Below are positions 7,345 through 13,072 of a stretch of 51,184 bases of DNA, piece after piece. Both the position numbers and the translations under genes were made by a program. Source of the DNA: Bacteroidaceae bacterium (GTDB lineage Bacteria > Bacteroidota > Bacteroidia > Bacteroidales > Bacteroidaceae); contig CAAGKZ010000067.1 of assembly GCA_900770665.1 (NCBI GenBank), positions 1 to 51,184 on the forward strand, given 5' to 3'. How positions within the stretch are numbered: the stretch's first letter is position 1; every line of letters begins with the position of its first letter. The notes under the pieces were generated by a model. The model was not told the DNA's origin and did not search any database. It saw only the letters and a program-made list of their open reading frames with translations.

Positions 7345-7391
7345 GGCAATGTTTTACCCAAGTGGTTCTTGGTGTCTCCAGCAACATTGCC
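7345..7391 (+). ncRNA. 47-base hairpin
   Basis: GGCAATGTT (7345-7353) pairs perfectly with AACATTGCC (7383-7391). A CCGC-GATTGGT-GCGG hairpin (7421-7435) follows. Confidence 0.45.
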
Positions 7392-7456
7392 TATAAAAGG
7401 ATTGGCGTTCGCTGCTGTTGCCGCGATTGGTGCGGATTGATGGAACAGGAACGTTA

Positions 7457-7563
7457 AAGCGAACTCCGGGATTGTTGAGTGTTGAAATGGCTGTGCCTTT
7501 GAAAGAAGATTCGTCTTCCGGTAGCGCGGTTTTAGCAATCTGCCTATATCTTGGAGTTCGCTT
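7457..7563 (+). ncRNA. 107-base RNA closed by an 11-bp stem
   Basis: AAGCGAACTCC (7457-7467) pairs perfectly with GGAGTTCGCTT (7553-7563). Flanking GTTAA and TTTAAC can lengthen the helix. The interior holds a GAAGA-TTCG-TCTTC hairpin with a stable UUCG tetraloop. End-pairing plus a ~85-base interior gives it Y-RNA-like size and shape. Confidence 0.6.
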
Positions 7564-7573
7564 ATTTAACCTA

Positions 7574-7621
7574 TGCTATTGTATATTGAACAGAATTGGG
7601 CTGTTCGAGAAGTGACAATAG
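7574..7621 (+). ncRNA. RNA module D, copy 1 (upstream of Ro60)
   Basis: The first 46 bases (7574-7619) are identical to 10466-10511 on the other side of Ro60. Outer stem CTATTGT (7576-7582) with ACAATAG (7615-7621); inner stem GAACAG (7588-7593) with CTGTTC (7601-7606); loop AATTGGG. Copy 2 changes one outer-stem A to G, which keeps a U-G pair. Retention of identity across a 2.9 kb gap suggests a function or a recent duplication. Confidence 0.65.
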
Positions 7622-7626
7622 TTTAG

Positions 7627-7682
7627 ATACCTTCAATGACGGTTTGTTGATGTTCTATATGAGCGGAGACGGTTGAGGGTAT
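7627..7682 (+). ncRNA. RNA module A, copy 3
   Basis: ATACCTTCAA (7627-7636) pairs with TTGAGGGTAT (7673-7682), 10 bp with one U-G. The core GTTGATGTTCTAT is as in copies 1 and 2. It starts six bases after module D. Confidence 0.6.
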
Positions 7683-7683
7683 T

Positions 7684-7748
7684 ATGCAGAGCCCTGTGCA
7701 GTTTGGCTTAATTGATGTTGCTTATAGCACTTGTGACATCTTCTGCAT
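7684..7748 (+). ncRNA. 65-base hairpin
   Basis: ATGCAGA (7684-7690) pairs with TCTGCAT (7742-7748). It fills the space between module A copy 3 and module B copy 1. Confidence 0.4.
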
Positions 7749-7752
7749 TTTT

Positions 7753-7825
7753 GAAATCCAAATCCTTTATTCCACGTTGGCGATAATGGTTCGCTATTGG
7801 TCTATTGGGTTTGGATTCTTTTTTT
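7753..7825 (+). ncRNA. RNA module B, copy 1, with terminator-like end
   Basis: ATCCAAATCC (7756-7765) pairs with GGGTTTGGAT (7807-7816) and is followed by a run of seven T (7819-7825), as in an intrinsic terminator. The 32-base interior (7769-7800) matches 10867-10898 at 30 positions. It includes ATTCCACGTTGG and AATGGTTCGCTATTGG, the latter able to form a small T-arm-like hairpin with a UUCG-containing loop. A tRNA-like fold, as in YrlA Y RNAs, is possible but not shown. It is the 3' end of the upstream RNA cluster. Confidence 0.6.
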
Positions 7826-7826
7826 C

Positions 7827-7843
7827 TCTGCAAGCCTTGCAAA
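7827..7843. promoter_or_regulatory. Shared palindromic operator, copy 2 (RNA/Ro60 leader)
   Basis: The palindrome TGCAAG-C-CTTGCA centred on 7835 lies two bases after the T-run of module B. The plus-strand -7-like element CAACTTTG begins 42 bp downstream (7877). No matching element exists 42 bp away on the minus strand. Confidence 0.68.
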
Positions 7844-7876
7844 CTAATTTTTCTTGCTAAAGAAATGGAAAAACCT

Positions 7877-7884
7877 CAACTTTG
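7877..7884 (+). promoter_or_regulatory. -7-like element for the Ro60 leader
   Basis: CAACTTTG matches TAnnTTTG at all but the first base and starts 42 bp from the palindrome centre. A transcript from about 7891 would begin with module C copy 2 and read through to Ro60, giving an 0.8 kb leader. Confidence 0.5.
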
Positions 7885-7908
7885 CTATCAAATAAATAAA
7901 AATATTTT

Positions 7909-7949
7909 CGGTTGCGCAGAAAGGCTGCGCAATGGGGTGTGAACTTTGC
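7909..7949 (+). ncRNA. RNA module C, copy 2
   Basis: Same 41-base module as 6537-6577 with one difference. Hairpin TTGCGCA-GAAAGGC-TGCGCAA followed by GGGTGTGAACTTTGC. It lies about 20 bases after the predicted transcription start, so it would be the 5' structure of the Ro60 leader RNA. Confidence 0.5.
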
Positions 7950-8065
7950 TGCAGAAATAGTTGAAACAGCGGTTGGCGATAGGGCTGGATTTCTTCGAGA
8001 ATGATTAGATACCATTATTAAATAGGCCTGCCCGCCGGTTCCACCGTTGTTGCTCTTTGAAATAC

Positions 8066-8241
8066 ATAAAAAGGTACTTGCCGTAGAAACGGCATACTTC
8101 GCCACCAAGAGATCCGTTTGAGGCGTTTACCTCAGAGTCTGGGTCTGCGGTCGTACGGCAGTTGCGAGCTGTCGGTTGCATCATTGGCTTTGCCACGATG
8201 CATAGACCATTGCCGTTTCGAATGTTGCAGTACCTTTTTAT
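8066..8241 (+). ncRNA. 176-base RNA closed by a 13-bp stem
   Basis: ATAAAAAGGTACT (8066-8078) is perfectly complementary to AGTACCTTTTTAT (8229-8241). Inside are TGCCGT-AGAA-ACGGCA (8079-8094) and a GCATCAT/GATGC hairpin around 8178-8202, and a TTTCGAAT segment reminiscent of a T-loop. With end-pairing and internal hairpins it resembles a Y RNA with a folded loop domain. It is inside the predicted Ro60 leader. Confidence 0.6.
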
Positions 8242-8253
8242 AAAATACAGATA

Positions 8254-8279
8254 AGTGCCGTAGTAAAGGATTCCTTCAT
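8254..8279 (+). repeat. Leader repeat E, copy 1
   Basis: A 26-base segment beginning AGTGCCGTAGTAAAGGATT that differs at one base from 8562-8587. AAGGATTCCTT inside it is a small hairpin. The two copies are 308 bases apart in the Ro60 leader. Confidence 0.6.
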
Positions 8280-8561
8280 GGGATTGGGAGTTTTTGTCGC
8301 TCTCCGCCAACCGTCTTAATAGCCCGTAAGATGCAGTTTGGTAATAACAAAAGACAAACAGGCCTTTGCAAATGTTTCCTTATCTGCAAATATCGCGCTA
8401 CAAACAGCCTGCTTGACGTAGTGAGGTGTTACTTCGAGTTGTAATCCGGGATGGTGCGGAACAAAATACGCAAAACTCTGCTTTGCGCAATTACCGATTA
8501 CCTCCGTTGCCTTTGGCAAAAGTCACCTTGCGCCTGTTTCAGCAGGCAAAATATACAAACG

Positions 8562-8587
8562 AGTGCCGTAGTAAAGGATTTCTTCAT
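8562..8587 (+). repeat. Leader repeat E, copy 2
   Basis: Second copy of the 26-base leader repeat (one mismatch to 8254-8279), 115 bases before the Ro60 ATG. Between the copies there is a partial stem CAAACAGGC (8355-8363) with GCCTGCTTG (8407-8415), 8 of 9 pairing, and a CCG-GGATGGT-GCGG variant near 8446. No ORF of note covers 8280-8702. Confidence 0.6.
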
Positions 8588-8702
8588 CCATAACAAGTAA
8601 TCAGCAATGTACTTGTGCCTTTTGAAATAAAGGTGTCGGAACCCAAAGGCCTTTACGATAGTTGCCTTGTTTGTTTTTACTAACAACTAAAACAATATAA
8701 GA

Positions 8703-10223
8703 ATGAGCTTTAATCAGATTTTGAAAGAGGAGAAATTTGTTCTCAACCACGAAGGCGCAAAGGTCTATAAGCCATCGCCCGACATGGAGCTTTACACTCT
8801 TGTGTGTACTATGGCTCTGCAGCCAAAGTTCTACGAAATGCCCGAGAAACAGATTGAAAGGGTTGCCTCACTTGTTGCAAGTGTCAATGCCGAGTTTGTT
8901 GCAAAGCTGGCAGTCTATGCCCGCCGCGAGATGCACTTGCGCAGTGTTCCCTTGTTACTTGTTGTGGAACTGGCCCGCGTGCACAGTGGTGACAACCTCG
9001 TTGGCCGCACCATTGAACAGGTTATTATGCGTGCCGATGAGATTATGGAACTCCTTATGTGTTACCAATGGCGAAATCCCCAATCCGGAATTAAGAAGTT
9101 GGGCAGGCTGTCGCACCAGGTTCAGGTTGGTCTGCAGGCTGCGTTCAACAAGTTCGATGAATACCAGTTTGCAAAATATAACCGCAGTAATCTCGAGGTG
9201 AAATTGCGCGATGCGCTCTTCCTTATACACCCAAAAGCCAAGGATGATGCCCAGCAGATTATCTTTGACAAGATTGTGAATGACACCCTTGAGACACCTT
9301 ATACTTGGGAAACAGAACTCTCGGCCTTAGGAACAGAGCTGTTCGATAGTAAGGAGGCCAAACAGGCTGCAATCGCCCGCAAGTGGTGCGAACTCGTTGC
9401 CAGCGGCAAGCTCGGTTATATGGCTTTGGTGCGCAACTTGCGTAATATTCTCGAGGCGCATGTCGATGAACAGACACTGATGGATGTTGCTGAACGCATT
9501 GCTAACCCACAGGAAGTTGCTCGCGCAAAGCAATTCCCGTTCCGTTACCTTGCTGCATACAAGGAACTCGTCAATGTCCCTTTTGCAAACAAGCCATTAC
9601 TGCTCGATGCACTTGAAAATGCTGTATCGGTGAGCGCCGACAGCATTGTCGGCTTTTCACCGGAGAGCAGAGTGATGATTGCCTGCGACATGAGCGGTTC
9701 AATGCAACATCCAGTAAGCACCAACAGCAATATAATGTATTACGAGGTTGGCAACATGCTTGCCATGCTTCTGCAAAACCGTTGCAAAAAAGTTATAAGC
9801 GGTATTTTTGCCGATAGTTGGAAAGTGGTAAACCATCCTCACGCTCCAATACTTGGCAATACCTGTTCAATATCTTCAAGGATAGGCGAACTTGGTTACG
9901 GCACTTATGGAGCCAAGCCCCTTGAGTGGCTGTTGAAGGAGAATGTTGTTGTTGACAAGGTAATCTTCTTCACAGACTGCCAATTCTGGGGCGAATCGGA
10001 CTTTGGTAAATATTTCCTCAAGGTATGGAATGAATACAAGTCTATTTCCCCCAATGCAAAATTGTACCTCTTTGACCTTGCCGGATATGGACACTTGCCA
10101 ATAGAGTTTCCAAGAGAGGATGTTGTGCTTGTTGCCGGTTGGAGCGACCGCATCTTTGACATGCTTGCAGCAGTAGAAAACGGAAGCGATATCATAGAAG
10201 AGATAAAGAAGATTGAACTATAG
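8703..10223 (+). CDS. Ro60-like TROVE/vWA RNA-binding protein
   Basis: Ro60 (Rsr in bacteria) is a ring of HEAT-like repeats (TROVE) closed by a von Willebrand A domain. It binds Y RNAs on its surface and misfolded RNA ends in its hole, and in bacteria works with exonucleases in rRNA maturation and RNA decay during stress. The 506-aa length fits. The TROVE region spans ~1-320 (MSFNQILKEEKFVLNHEGAK start, then repeated helices such as FVAKLAVYARREMHLRSVPLLLVVELAR). The vWA domain begins ~325 with the MIDAS motif CDMSGSM and has the later FFTDCQFWG. No SD site is seen. It is flanked on both sides by arrays of structured RNA elements, two of which are duplicated across it. A regulated promoter is predicted at 7877. 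Confidence 0.95.
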   Translation: MSFNQILKEEKFVLNHEGAKVYKPSPDMELYTLVCTMALQPKFYEMPEKQIERVASLVASVNAEFVAKLAVYARREMHLRSVPLLLVVELARVHSGDNLVGRTIEQVIMRADEIMELLMCYQWRNPQSGIKKLGRLSHQVQVGLQAAFNKFDEYQFAKYNRSNLEVKLRDALFLIHPKAKDDAQQIIFDKIVNDTLETPYTWETELSALGTELFDSKEAKQAAIARKWCELVASGKLGYMALVRNLRNILEAHVDEQTLMDVAERIANPQEVARAKQFPFRYLAAYKELVNVPFANKPLLLDALENAVSVSADSIVGFSPESRVMIACDMSGSMQHPVSTNSNIMYYEVGNMLAMLLQNRCKKVISGIFADSWKVVNHPHAPILGNTCSISSRIGELGYGTYGAKPLEWLLKENVVVDKVIFFTDCQFWGESDFGKYFLKVWNEYKSISPNAKLYLFDLAGYGHLPIEFPREDVVLVAGWSDRIFDMLAAVENGSDIIEEIKKIEL

Positions 10224-10270
10224 TAATGGATTGTTATGCCTTGTTTGAACATTGGGATTTGTTTTACTTC

Positions 10271-10380
10271 AAGAGGAGCAACGACGTTGCCACCACTTAC
10301 ATGTGGGGAGGGCTGCTCGGTTTTTTGAGTGAGGCTGCTGGTAGGGTTGTCTGTATTTGAATTTAAGGTTTGCTCCTCTT
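10271..10380 (+). ncRNA. 110-base RNA closed by a 10-bp stem, after Ro60
   Basis: AAGAGGAGCA (10271-10280) is perfectly complementary to TGCTCCTCTT (10371-10380). It begins 47 bases after the Ro60 stop. Size and end-pairing match a typical Y RNA, and bacterial Y RNA genes commonly adjoin the Ro60 gene. No ORF overlaps it. Confidence 0.6.
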
Positions 10381-10465
10381 CTATTTAGCGAAACCACTAT
10401 TATTGTGTTCCAACGTTAGCGGAATTTGCATTCTACAGTTTTAACAAGTTTCTTCATAATCCCAT

Positions 10466-10512
10466 TGCTATTGTATATTGAACAGAATTGGGCTGTTCGA
10501 GAAGTGACAATG
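10466..10512 (+). ncRNA. RNA module D, copy 2 (downstream of Ro60)
   Basis: 46 bases identical to 7574-7619. Outer stem CTATTGT with ACAATGG (one U-G), inner stem GAACAG with CTGTTC. It opens the downstream RNA cluster, as copy 1 opens the last part of the upstream one. Confidence 0.65.
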
Positions 10513-10520
10513 GCGTGGGT

Positions 10521-10600
10521 ACTTGGGGAGAATAAGATTTATAGAACTTGGCATTCTTTCTCACAGGAAAGTGCAAGCAAACGTAAGTTTCTCCCCAAGT
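10521..10600 (+). ncRNA. 80-base hairpin closed by a 12-bp stem
   Basis: ACTTGGGGAGAA (10521-10532) is perfectly complementary to TTCTCCCCAAGT (10589-10600). It starts eight bases after module D copy 2. Confidence 0.58.
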
Positions 10601-10638
10601 TATTTTCAACACCCCTCAAGAGCAGAAATAATCTATTC

Positions 10639-10718
10639 GACAACATTTGTTGCAATAGGTCACATGAAGAACAGACACATGTTTGTTTCATGTGGGTTGC
10701 AAAAAGACAAACGTTGTC
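10639..10718 (+). ncRNA. 80-base nested hairpin
   Basis: GACAACATTTGT (10639-10650) pairs with ACAAACGTTGTC (10707-10718) at 11 of 12 positions. Inside, TTGCAA pairs with TTGCAA and CACATGAA with TTCATGTG. A further short hairpin (CTGTTGA/TCAACAG, 10738-10757) follows. Confidence 0.55.
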
Positions 10719-10851
10719 AAATATTCGGTGTCTGCCGGCTGTTGATTGTTGTCAACAGGACTGATTGTGGTACTACCGTCCGCAGGGGGTGCTTTTAAAA
10801 ATTATAAGCTTGGAGCCGGTGTTGATTCCGGTCTTGAACTCTTTGCTTTCG

Positions 10852-10924
10852 GAATCCAACTCCTCCATTCCACGTTGGCAAGAATGGTTCGCTATTGGCG
10901 TGAAGAGGATTTGGATTCTTTTAC
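10852..10924 (+). ncRNA. RNA module B, copy 2
   Basis: GAATCCAA (10852-10859) pairs with TTGGATTC (10911-10918), and CCTC with GAGG inside. The 32-base interior (10867-10898) matches copy 1 at 30 positions, including the UUCG-containing hairpin. A T-run (TTCTTTT) follows. As with copy 1, the shared operator begins right after it. Confidence 0.6.
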
Positions 10925-10941
10925 TTCGCAAGGCTTGCAAA
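10925..10941. promoter_or_regulatory. Shared palindromic operator, copy 3
   Basis: TTCGCAAGGCTTGCAAA, centre 10933, differs from a perfect palindrome only at one outer position (TTC versus AAA). The -7 element TATTTTTG starts 42 bp downstream at 10975. Confidence 0.72.
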
Positions 10942-10974
10942 TGCTTTTTATTTCTAAAAGTAAAATTTGCATGG

Positions 10975-10982
10975 TATTTTTG
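10975..10982 (+). promoter_or_regulatory. -7 element for the 11040-12949 operon
   Basis: TATTTTTG fits TAnnTTTG, 42 bp from the palindrome centre and 65 bases before the ATG at 11040. There is no correctly spaced TTTG -33 box. Confidence 0.6.
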
Positions 10983-11039
10983 CGATTAGAATTGTAGTAA
11001 CAATATATATCTTTTGATATCGCGGGACAAAGTGAATTT

Positions 11040-11795
11040 ATGGAAAACGGCTACATACAAAAATACAAAGAGTACATAGCTTTCTTAAGAGAAAACTGTG
11101 ATGATTTGCTTGATAATGATAACTGGGATTCGTTGTTCAAAGTGCTACCATTGTTAAAAATCTCTGAAGAATATACATTGGATGATTATCGTTCCAAGAA
11201 TAGCACTGATAATATATTACGTTTATATGCGCGTAAAGTGGGTACAGAGCGTCCTGATGAAAAGGAACTTGAAAAGTATGACGATTGGCATAGTATGCGA
11301 GGAATCATTAGAAGAACTTTTATCAACGATATGAAACGAGCGAATGGCATTGATGTTGTTGAGGATGAAGAACCTGTTGGTTTGCCAGAGAAGATTGAAC
11401 CCGAGTCGGTGGTAACTTTAGATTTCACTCCCGAGGCCATTTGGGAGGCCTATCTGCTTAAAACAACCGACTATTATATTGGCCAACGTTGGCATGGAGG
11501 ATATCATAGGATGAGCATCCCTACCGATATTGAAGAACTAAAGAAGTTCAAACCTTGGAAAGAAGATGAAATACCAAAGTATGAAAAATTTATTCAAGAG
11601 ACAGAACTTGATTTCGAGCCTAAAATAACAATAAAAGATGATGTTGCAACAATAGAACACATTGCAGTATTCTTTCACAATAGGTTCAGCAAATGTACTG
11701 CAAAAGCATATTATAATGCTGTTGATAAAAAAATAGAAAAGTTTGAGTTTGACAATGTGGATTTGTTTAAATTTACATCTCACTTTATGTATTAA
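11040..11795 (+). CDS. Hypothetical protein, first gene of the kinase-phosphatase operon
   Basis: A 251-aa protein that I do not recognise. It is acidic, without signal peptide or membrane segment. The N-terminal ~110 residues look helical (NGYIQKYKEYIAFLRENCDDLL, IIRRTFINDMKRANGIDVV), and the C-terminal half seems to be alpha/beta (TIKDDVATIEHIAVFFHNRFSKCTAKAYYNA). It is the promoter-proximal gene behind the third copy of the shared operator and ends three bases before the kinase-like gene. Composition is AT-rich, as in the rest of the operon. Its placement makes it a predicted member of the WYL regulon; biochemical role unknown. Confidence 0.8.
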   Translation: MENGYIQKYKEYIAFLRENCDDLLDNDNWDSLFKVLPLLKISEEYTLDDYRSKNSTDNILRLYARKVGTERPDEKELEKYDDWHSMRGIIRRTFINDMKRANGIDVVEDEEPVGLPEKIEPESVVTLDFTPEAIWEAYLLKTTDYYIGQRWHGGYHRMSIPTDIEELKKFKPWKEDEIPKYEKFIQETELDFEPKITIKDDVATIEHIAVFFHNRFSKCTAKAYYNAVDKKIEKFEFDNVDLFKFTSHFMY

Positions 11796-11798
11796 CAT

Positions 11799-12503
11799 AT
11801 GAATAATCGTGGCAAATTAATAGTATTGGAAGGCCTTGACGGTTGTGGAAAGTCAACACAGACGAAGATGTTGATTGAGCAATTAGAAAAGGATGGACAA
11901 CGATGCAAGTTCATTCATTTTCCGATACTGGAACAAGGTGTTTATGGTAAGCTTATAGCGCAGTTCCTGCGTGGAGAACTTAACACGCAAGAGAATGTGA
12001 TTGACAGTGCATATAATGTTCATCCAAAGCTTGTAGCCCTTATGTATGCTTGCGAGAGAAAAGAGCACGCACATATAATTGAGGAGTGGTTAAATGACGG
12101 TTATACAGTAATTGCAGACAGGTTTGTTTGCTCTAATATAGCATATCAATGCGCAAAATCAACAAGTTGGGTAGAGAAGGCACATCTGCGCGAATGGATA
12201 TTGGAACTTGAGTTTACAGTAAACAATCTCCCGCGTCCGGATAAAATGTTGTTTCTTGACTTACCACAGAAGTATATTGCAAACAAAATGCTCAATGAAC
12301 GTAGAGGAGCAGACAGGGACTACCTGAAAGGCGAAAAAGATATTCACGAAGCTGACACTTCGTACCAGTCTAGGGTGTACGAAGAATATATGAAACTTGT
12401 TGATTCAATGGACGATTTTGTCGCAGTGAAATGTTACGATGAGCGTGGTATTTGCAGCATAGAAGAGATACACAAACGGATTTGCGAAGAATTATGGCGA
12501 TGA
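11799..12503 (+). CDS. Thymidylate-kinase-like P-loop nucleotide kinase
   Basis: A 234-aa P-loop kinase of the dTMP kinase family. Walker A is EGLDGCGKST (residues 11-20), the nucleotide-binding ADRF motif is near residue 105, PDKMLFLDLP matches the family's PD-x-x-xxLD strand, and the lid has ERRGADRDYL. The family phosphorylates dTMP to dTDP. It sits between an unknown gene and a phosphatase in a regulated operon, not in a DNA-replication setting, so it may be a second, specialised copy acting on another nucleotide or on RNA-derived monophosphates; that is inference. Its stop (TGA 12501-12503) overlaps the ATG of the next gene. Confidence 0.87.
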   Translation: MNNRGKLIVLEGLDGCGKSTQTKMLIEQLEKDGQRCKFIHFPILEQGVYGKLIAQFLRGELNTQENVIDSAYNVHPKLVALMYACERKEHAHIIEEWLNDGYTVIADRFVCSNIAYQCAKSTSWVEKAHLREWILELEFTVNNLPRPDKMLFLDLPQKYIANKMLNERRGADRDYLKGEKDIHEADTSYQSRVYEEYMKLVDSMDDFVAVKCYDERGICSIEEIHKRICEELWR

Positions 12504-12949
12504 AAAAATATGACTTTGCAAACATTACGGTGCGACCATATCCAAATTTGTGCGATGTGAACAATAAATGGATATTTACTCCGGATATAAAAGTTGTGAT
12601 AAATGTGTCGCAGAAATATAAAACGGAAGTAGTTGAAGCAATCAAACAAAAAGGGATAGAGTATTTCCATTATCCGTTGGATGAAGAAGTGCCAGATATC
12701 GGTTGGGAGAACATTATAAAAGCAGTAGAAAAGTTGATGCAATATGATGCTGCCAACATGCATGTTTTGGTACATTGTGATGGCGGAAATCATAGAAGCC
12801 GCCTGGTGGTTGAAGCTTTTCATTATGCAAAACTGGGTTCTCACCTTTTAGACGAATATAAGGGATATGACAATCATCTTATATATGATTGTTGTTCCGG
12901 TTTTCTGCCACCATTGGAAGAGGTAGAAGGAGAACTTGCTAAAAAGTAG
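12500..12949 (+). CDS. CX5R (dual-specificity-like) phosphatase
   Basis: A 149-aa protein with the Cys-based phosphatase signature HCDGGNHRS: C93 and R99 in CX5R spacing. A likely general acid is in YPLDEEVPD (~59-67). The fold order (VVINVSQKY strand, then EYFHYPL, then helix, then the P-loop) is that of small dual-specificity phosphatases. The start at 12500 is chosen because ATGA overlaps the kinase stop codon; an in-frame ATG at 12494 is equally usable. Coupling to a nucleotide kinase suggests they act on the same substrate or in opposite directions. Substrate unknown; RNA 5' ends or nucleotides are as likely as phosphoproteins. The terminator at 12969-13001 ends the operon. Confidence 0.82.
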   Translation: MKKYDFANITVRPYPNLCDVNNKWIFTPDIKVVINVSQKYKTEVVEAIKQKGIEYFHYPLDEEVPDIGWENIIKAVEKLMQYDAANMHVLVHCDGGNHRSRLVVEAFHYAKLGSHLLDEYKGYDNHLIYDCCSGFLPPLEEVEGELAKK

Positions 12950-12968
12950 ATTGTGTCCTGCGCAAGCC

Positions 12969-13001
12969 GCACCATCCCTGGTTAAAAAACAGGGGTGGTG
13001 C
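12969..13001 (+). terminator. Terminator of the unknown-kinase-phosphatase operon
   Basis: GCACCATCCCTG (12969-12980) pairs with CAGGGGTGGTGC (12990-13001), 12 bp with one G-U, followed by GCTTTTTCTT. A good intrinsic terminator. Confidence 0.85.
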
Positions 13002-13072
13002 GCTTTTTCTTTAAAATTCTGCGAGAATGTGCTGTTGTTTTACTACATTTACGGCACAGAAGAGAGATTGCA

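Noticed and set aside
7166..7396. Short frames throughout the 6.4-8.7 kb spacer, e.g. this 76-aa one.
   Set aside because: They follow stem sequences, share no features of proteins, and change frame within the repeated modules. The repeats conserve structure, not codons.
7769..7800. Possible true tRNA gene at module B because of the UUCG-containing T-arm-like hairpin.
   Set aside because: No acceptor-anticodon-D-arm cloverleaf of normal size and no CCA-compatible end could be folded; at most tRNA-like.
12995..13072. N-terminal extension of the GH92 protein.
   Set aside because: It overlaps the preceding terminator and puts a basic leader before an otherwise perfect signal peptide starting at 13073.
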